Shown piece by piece: positions 61,015-64,000 of a DNA stretch of 64,000 nt (position 1 is its first letter; each line of letters opens with the position of its first letter). Source of the DNA: Ruminobacter sp964520475 (GTDB taxonomy: Bacteria; Pseudomonadota; Gammaproteobacteria; Enterobacterales; Succinivibrionaceae); NCBI GenBank assembly GCA_964520475.1, contig CAZFNS010000006.1, positions 1-64,000 on the forward strand, in the 5' to 3' direction. Below the pieces are notes generated by a model, which was not told the DNA's origin, ran no database searches, and saw nothing but the letters and a program-made list of their open reading frames with translations. A program made the translations under genes and the position numbers.

Positions 61015-61941
61015 TCAGTTCCCCAGCATGGTCCCGCTCACGGGCTCCGCGCCCCCGAGCTTGAATTTGATGGATCTGACCCCTTCGCGGGTGTTGGTCA
61101 GCAGCGCGAAATGGAGATGCGGCCCGGTGGTGTACCCGGTGTTCCCGGAAAGGGCTATGACCTCGCCCTGCTTCACCGCGTCGCCGACCTGCACCCTCTG
61201 GCTGTTGCCCTTGAGATGGACGTACACGGTCAGGGTGCCGTCGTCGTGCTCGAGCTTTATGTAGTTCGCCCGCGGCCGGAAGCGCGGGCTGTTGCCCCCC
61301 TCGGTCGAGGACATGCGCATGTCCACGACCCGGCCGGCCCGCGCCGCGAGCACGGGGGTCCCGACCGGCATGGACACGTCGATCGCGTAGCGGTTCCGCG
61401 GCCCCTGGTGCGTGAAGCCGCCCTCCCAGCCCTGGGTGACCTTGAAGGAGCCGGCGAAGGGCACGATCAGATCGTTGGGATTAGTGAGATAGTAGAAGGT
61501 GTCCGAGCCCCGGAAGATCCGGCCCAGATCGAAGCTCCGGGAGACGGTCAGCTCGCCTTCCCCGCCGTACACGACGTACCCGGCCAGGTACCGCTCGCTG
61601 CCCCCGACTTCGATGGGCTCGTCGAACGGGATGTTGGTTTCCTTGATGAGATCCGGGTCCGAGGCCTGGATTCTGACGGTGACCGTGCTCGCGAACCCGT
61701 TGACGATGTAGATCCGGCCCGTCTCGGGATCGAAGCTGAGCTTCACCTTTTCCTGATCCGGCTCGCCCCAGTCGTCGTACGCGTCGTAGCGGTAGCCGCC
61801 GTCCCGGACGGATTCCTCGTCGTCCGTGTAGGACACGACGCCGTTGGCGTCCACGTACCGGATGATTTTGCCCTCGGCGGCGGACGGCGCCAGCAAGGCC
61901 GCGCAAAAAAACGCCGCGGCGAATCTGCAAAAATTATTCAT
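61015..61941 (-). CDS. Secreted M23 (LytM) peptidase-family protein
   Basis: 308 aa with a signal peptide (MNNFCRFAAAFFCAALLAPSAAEG) and a short DUF4124-like segment (KIIRYVDANGVVSYTDDEE). The M23 domain is about 160-300: THQGPRNRYAIDVSMPVGTPVLAARAG, YVHLKGNSQRV, GPHLHFALL. The aspartate of the first zinc motif is present, but the position four residues before it is Arg not His, as in the M23 subgroup where THQG may supply the ligand. Role probably peptidoglycan turnover or activation of amidases; catalytic status uncertain. Confidence 0.85.
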   Translation of the reverse strand: MNNFCRFAAAFFCAALLAPSAAEGKIIRYVDANGVVSYTDDEESVRDGGYRYDAYDDWGEPDQEKVKLSFDPETGRIYIVNGFASTVTVRIQASDPDLIKETNIPFDEPIEVGGSERYLAGYVVYGGEGELTVSRSFDLGRIFRGSDTFYYLTNPNDLIVPFAGSFKVTQGWEGGFTHQGPRNRYAIDVSMPVGTPVLAARAGRVVDMRMSSTEGGNSPRFRPRANYIKLEHDDGTLTVYVHLKGNSQRVQVGDAVKQGEVIALSGNTGYTTGPHLHFALLTNTREGVRSIKFKLGGAEPVSGTMLGN

Positions 61942-61962
61942 ATAAAAACCACAGAAAAGAAA

Positions 61963-62445
61963 TCATCTGTCCGGCCGCTCCCCGGCCGCCGCCGCGGGCC
62001 GGCTCATGAGGACGGCGTCCTCCCTCGTCCCGCCGGGCGCGGGATAGTAATTCCTGCGGACGCCGTCGCGCCGGAAGCCCGCGCTTTCGTAAAGGCGGAT
62101 CGCCCGGACGTTGGACCGCCTCACCTCCAGCAGGATCCGCGCGGGCCGGATCTCGGCCTCCAGCAGGCCGAGGGTCCTCCCGAGCAGTTCCCGGCCGAGC
62201 CCCTTCCCCCGGTACGCCCGCGCGACGGCGAGGTTCTGCAGGGTGGCCTCGTCCGCCGCGAAATCGTAGACGGCGTAGCCCGCGAGCGCCGCGCCGTCGA
62301 ACATCCCGTAAAAGCGGTAGTTCCTTCCGAAGGAACTCCGCACCGCGTTCTCCGTCCAGGGATGGATCTGCGCCTCCCGCTCCACGGCCATCACGGCGCC
62401 GAGGAGCGGCTCCGCCTCATCCGGCGCCACCCGCCTGATTATCAT
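61963..62445 (-). CDS. rimI: Ribosomal protein S18-alanine N-acetyltransferase RimI
   Basis: GNAT acetyltransferase. 160 aa; acetyl-CoA motif VARAYRGKGLGRELLGRTL, EVRRSNVRAIRLYESAGF and NYYP near the C-terminus, all typical of RimI. Its start lies 29 bp inside the end of the upstream gene (holD), the same pairing as E. coli holD-rimI, which supports the symbol over other GNAT enzymes. Confidence 0.88.
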   Translation of the reverse strand: MIIRRVAPDEAEPLLGAVMAVEREAQIHPWTENAVRSSFGRNYRFYGMFDGAALAGYAVYDFAADEATLQNLAVARAYRGKGLGRELLGRTLGLLEAEIRPARILLEVRRSNVRAIRLYESAGFRRDGVRRNYYPAPGGTREDAVLMSRPAAAAGERPDR

Positions 62446-63133
62446 TTCCGAACCGCGCTCCCGGAACCGCCCCGGCGCCGCTCACGGCGAGGAACGAGTC
62501 CCCGACCAGCCGCGCGAACACGTTCCTTTTCTGCTCCGCCTCGCCGTCTCCGCTTATCCTCACGACGCGGTCGCCTTCCTCCTCCGCGAAAATCACCGAC
62601 ACGGAACGCTCCGCGGCCTCGCCGGGGTCCCAGCTGTACGAGATCCCGTTGTAGTCGAGGTAGCCCGCGAAATTGTAGATCCATTTGCATTTTTCCGGGG
62701 ACTCGAGGATGAACAGGGGCCGCTCCGTCTTGGGCCGGGGGATTTTGAGCCGGTCCACCTCGGAGACGTACTTTTTAATCACGCCCCAGACGTTCCGCTT
62801 GCCCGCGATCCCCGGGTAGACCGGGATGTCGGGGGCCGAGCCGTCCGGAAGCGCGCCGCGCGAGGCGGGACACACCGTCAGCGTCCTTTCCCCGGTCTCC
62901 GCGCCGCGGCCGTACCAACCGCACGGATACGAGATGTAGCGGAGATAGCCCACCAGATTGAAGACCCAGTCCCGGTTGAGCGCGTCGTCCCCGACGAAGG
63001 AAAAATACGGGAAACTGCGGAGCACGTCCGCGTACAGGAGCTCCCGGGAGGCGCGGGGAAGCAGGGAGGGGCGGCGCAGGGAGAACTCCCTCACGCCCAT
63101 GGCGCCGAGGACGGCGCTCCGGTCCGCGGCCAC
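62417..63133 (-). CDS. holD: DNA polymerase III psi subunit (HolD)-like, enlarged
   Basis: 238 aa against 137 in E. coli. The N-terminus (AVLGAMGVREFSLRRPSLL) aligns with LQQLGITQWSLRRPGAL of HolD, the region that contacts the clamp loader; the rest is poorly conserved, as usual for psi, and longer. Within it two blocks look related (DWVFNLVGYLRYISYPCGWYG at 56-76 and KWIYNFAGYLDYNGISYSWDP about 100 residues later), suggesting an internal duplication. GTG start at 63133. Overlap with rimI supports the call. Confidence 0.72.
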   Translation of the reverse strand: MAADRSAVLGAMGVREFSLRRPSLLPRASRELLYADVLRSFPYFSFVGDDALNRDWVFNLVGYLRYISYPCGWYGRGAETGERTLTVCPASRGALPDGSAPDIPVYPGIAGKRNVWGVIKKYVSEVDRLKIPRPKTERPLFILESPEKCKWIYNFAGYLDYNGISYSWDPGEAAERSVSVIFAEEEGDRVVRISGDGEAEQKRNVFARLVGDSFLAVSGAGAVPGARFGNDNQAGGAG

Positions 63134-63136
63134 GGG

Positions 63137-63406
63137 TCAGGTTCCGTCCCCGGTTTTTTCCGGGACGCCGAAGCCTTTGACGGCGTAGCCGGCGTCTTCG
63201 ATCGCCTTTTTGAGGACCGCCGTGTCGGGCTCGCCGGCGGTGTATATCTCGACCAGGCCGGCGGCGGGATCCGCGGCCGCGCCGAGCGCGGCCCCGGTCT
63301 CCGCGATCGCCTTCTCGACCCTGGCGGCGCATCTCGCGCATTTCATGCCCGCGACGGCGGCCGAGACTTTGAAACGCCCGGCGGGGGAAATTTTTTCGAT
63401 TAACAT
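63137..63406 (-). CDS. Heavy-metal-associated (CopZ-like) small protein
   Basis: 89 aa HMA domain: GMKCARCAARVEKAI with CxxC at about 23-26, and the typical end LKKAIEDAGYAVKGF. Such proteins bind Cu(I) or similar soft metals and pass them to P-type ATPases; no ATPase gene is nearby. ATG start. Three bases separate it from holD, so the two are probably co-transcribed. Confidence 0.88.
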   Translation of the reverse strand: MLIEKISPAGRFKVSAAVAGMKCARCAARVEKAIAETGAALGAAADPAAGLVEIYTAGEPDTAVLKKAIEDAGYAVKGFGVPEKTGDGT

Positions 63407-63476
63407 GGTGGCACCTGCCGTAAGTTCATTGCCGATCCGCGGCGCGCCTCCGCGCGCCCCGGGCCCCGGGCGGCCG

Positions 63477-63944
63477 TCACACGCTGCCCGTCACGATATC
63501 CTTGTCGAAGACCTTTTCGCAGTAGCGGCACTTAAGCCTGATCCGGCCCCGGCTGTCGATGACCTCGAAATCCGTGACCGCCGTTCTCTCCGCGTTGCTG
63601 ATGCAGTTGGAGTTCGGGCACCGGAACACCGCGGTCACGCGCGCGGGCAGCGCGATCTTGCGCTTCGACACCACCTTGTAGTCCTCGATGATGTTGACGG
63701 TGGCGTGCGGCGCGAACAGGCTCAGCTGGTTCGCCTGATCGTCCGTCAGCCGGACGTTCTCCACCTTGATGAGATCCTTGTGCCCCCGGGCCTTCGAGGG
63801 CAGGTTGAAGCCGACCGTGATGCGCTCGTTATTGTCGAGAATGTGAAAATGCTTGAGAATGTTCAGCGCCTGGCCCGCGCCGATGTGATCGATCACGGTG
63901 CCGTTCCTGATGGCCTCGACCTGCAGTTTTTCCTTGCCGGACAT
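63477..63944 (-). CDS. pyrI: Aspartate carbamoyltransferase regulatory chain
   Basis: Binds CTP/ATP and controls the PyrB catalytic trimer. 155 aa (E. coli 153). Nucleotide-binding half (VEAIRNGTVIDHIGAGQALNIL, ERITVGFNLPSKARGHKDLIKVEN) and zinc half with four cysteines, CPNSNC and CRYC. The ribosome-binding site GAGGAGGT lies inside the last codons of pyrB. Confidence 0.98.
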   Translation of the reverse strand: MSGKEKLQVEAIRNGTVIDHIGAGQALNILKHFHILDNNERITVGFNLPSKARGHKDLIKVENVRLTDDQANQLSLFAPHATVNIIEDYKVVSKRKIALPARVTAVFRCPNSNCISNAERTAVTDFEVIDSRGRIRLKCRYCEKVFDKDIVTGSV

Positions 63945-63945
63945 T

Positions 63946-64000
63946 TTATACCTCCTCGTTCAGCACCAGTGAGAGCATGGCCTGGCGGGCGTAAACGCCG
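63946..64000 (-). CDS. pyrB: 3' end of aspartate carbamoyltransferase catalytic chain, cut by window
   Basis: The last 18 codons read GVYARQAMLSLVLNEEV followed by TAA, matching the C-terminus of PyrB (GIFARQALLALVLN in E. coli). One base separates its stop from the pyrI ATG, giving the conserved pyrB-pyrI order. Confidence 0.93.
   Translation of the reverse strand, partial: GVYARQAMLSLVLNEEV

Noticed and set aside
1..64000. CRISPR arrays, prophage, insertion sequences, rRNA or tRNA genes
   Set aside because: No spaced direct repeats, transposase, integrase, terminal inverted repeats or cloverleaf-like sequences were recognised; the tandem repeats found are all inside coding sequence.

Overview
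This window is a GC-rich piece of a gammaproteobacterial chromosome. It looks like core genome: about 55 closely packed genes, almost all recognisable housekeeping or envelope functions, with no phage, insertion sequence, CRISPR array, rRNA or tRNA that I could see. Gene order repeatedly matches the Escherichia coli neighbourhoods (trmJ-x-iscS-pepB-ndk-rlmN-pilW-rodZ-ispG-hisS-yfgM-bamB-der; yajC-secD-secF next to tgt-queA; perM/bepA/hda/purM; rnhA/dnaQ; ligA-zipA/cysZ then ptsI-crr; holD-rimI; pyrBI). This fixes the class. An Aeromonadales/Succinivibrionaceae-like lineage is possible, but that is inference.

Layout. 1-1.6 kb: 5'-truncated djlA with a DYRDDRR repeat linker, and a lipoprotein with a pilin-like domain. 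1.7-11.2 kb (minus): der, bamB, yfgM, hisS, ispG, rodZ, pilW, rlmN from a promoter near 11.2 kb. 11.3-16.9 kb (minus): cobB, ndk, pepB, iscS, a Fur-family regulator and trmJ. The iscU/iscA/hscBA/fdx block is missing between iscS and pepB, and the Fur-like gene sits where iscR normally is. 17-24 kb: nlpI, secF/secD/yajC, tgt/queA. 24-25.6 kb: an SDR oxidoreductase and a cyclophilin-like gene around unusual leader elements and a candidate small RNA. 25.8-31 kb: a maltose ABC transporter operon malE-malF-malG-malK, less GC-rich than its surroundings.

31.4-38.5 kb: lapC (LPS regulator), cnoX, and an RND efflux pump with its adaptor. 38.7-48 kb: bepA and perM (divergent), hda, a DUF2066 protein, purM, gmhA, dnaQ and rnhA. 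48-55 kb: mltD overlapping rnhA, ligA, zipA, cysZ and an L,D-transpeptidase. 55-61 kb: a divergent PTS enzyme I, crr, pntB/pntA. 61-64 kb: an M23 peptidase, rimI overlapping holD, a CxxC metal chaperone, pyrI and the last codons of pyrB.

The genes cluster into envelope assembly (bamB, bepA, yfgM, secDF-yajC, lapC, nlpI, mltD, zipA, rodZ, L,D-transpeptidase), DNA replication (hda, dnaQ, holD, ligA, rnhA), tRNA/rRNA modification (rlmN, trmJ, tgt, queA), and carbon uptake with redox balance (mal, crr/enzyme I, pntAB). The most interesting points are the reduced isc locus with a Fur-like protein lacking the usual metal ligands, a PTS enzyme I that lost a conserved PEP-binding loop and has no ptsH beside it, a RodZ whose C-terminal domain is replaced by repeats, and a CRP-like site over the promoter of a short orphan transcription unit that ends in a textbook terminator. 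All start-site, promoter and family calls were made by eye.
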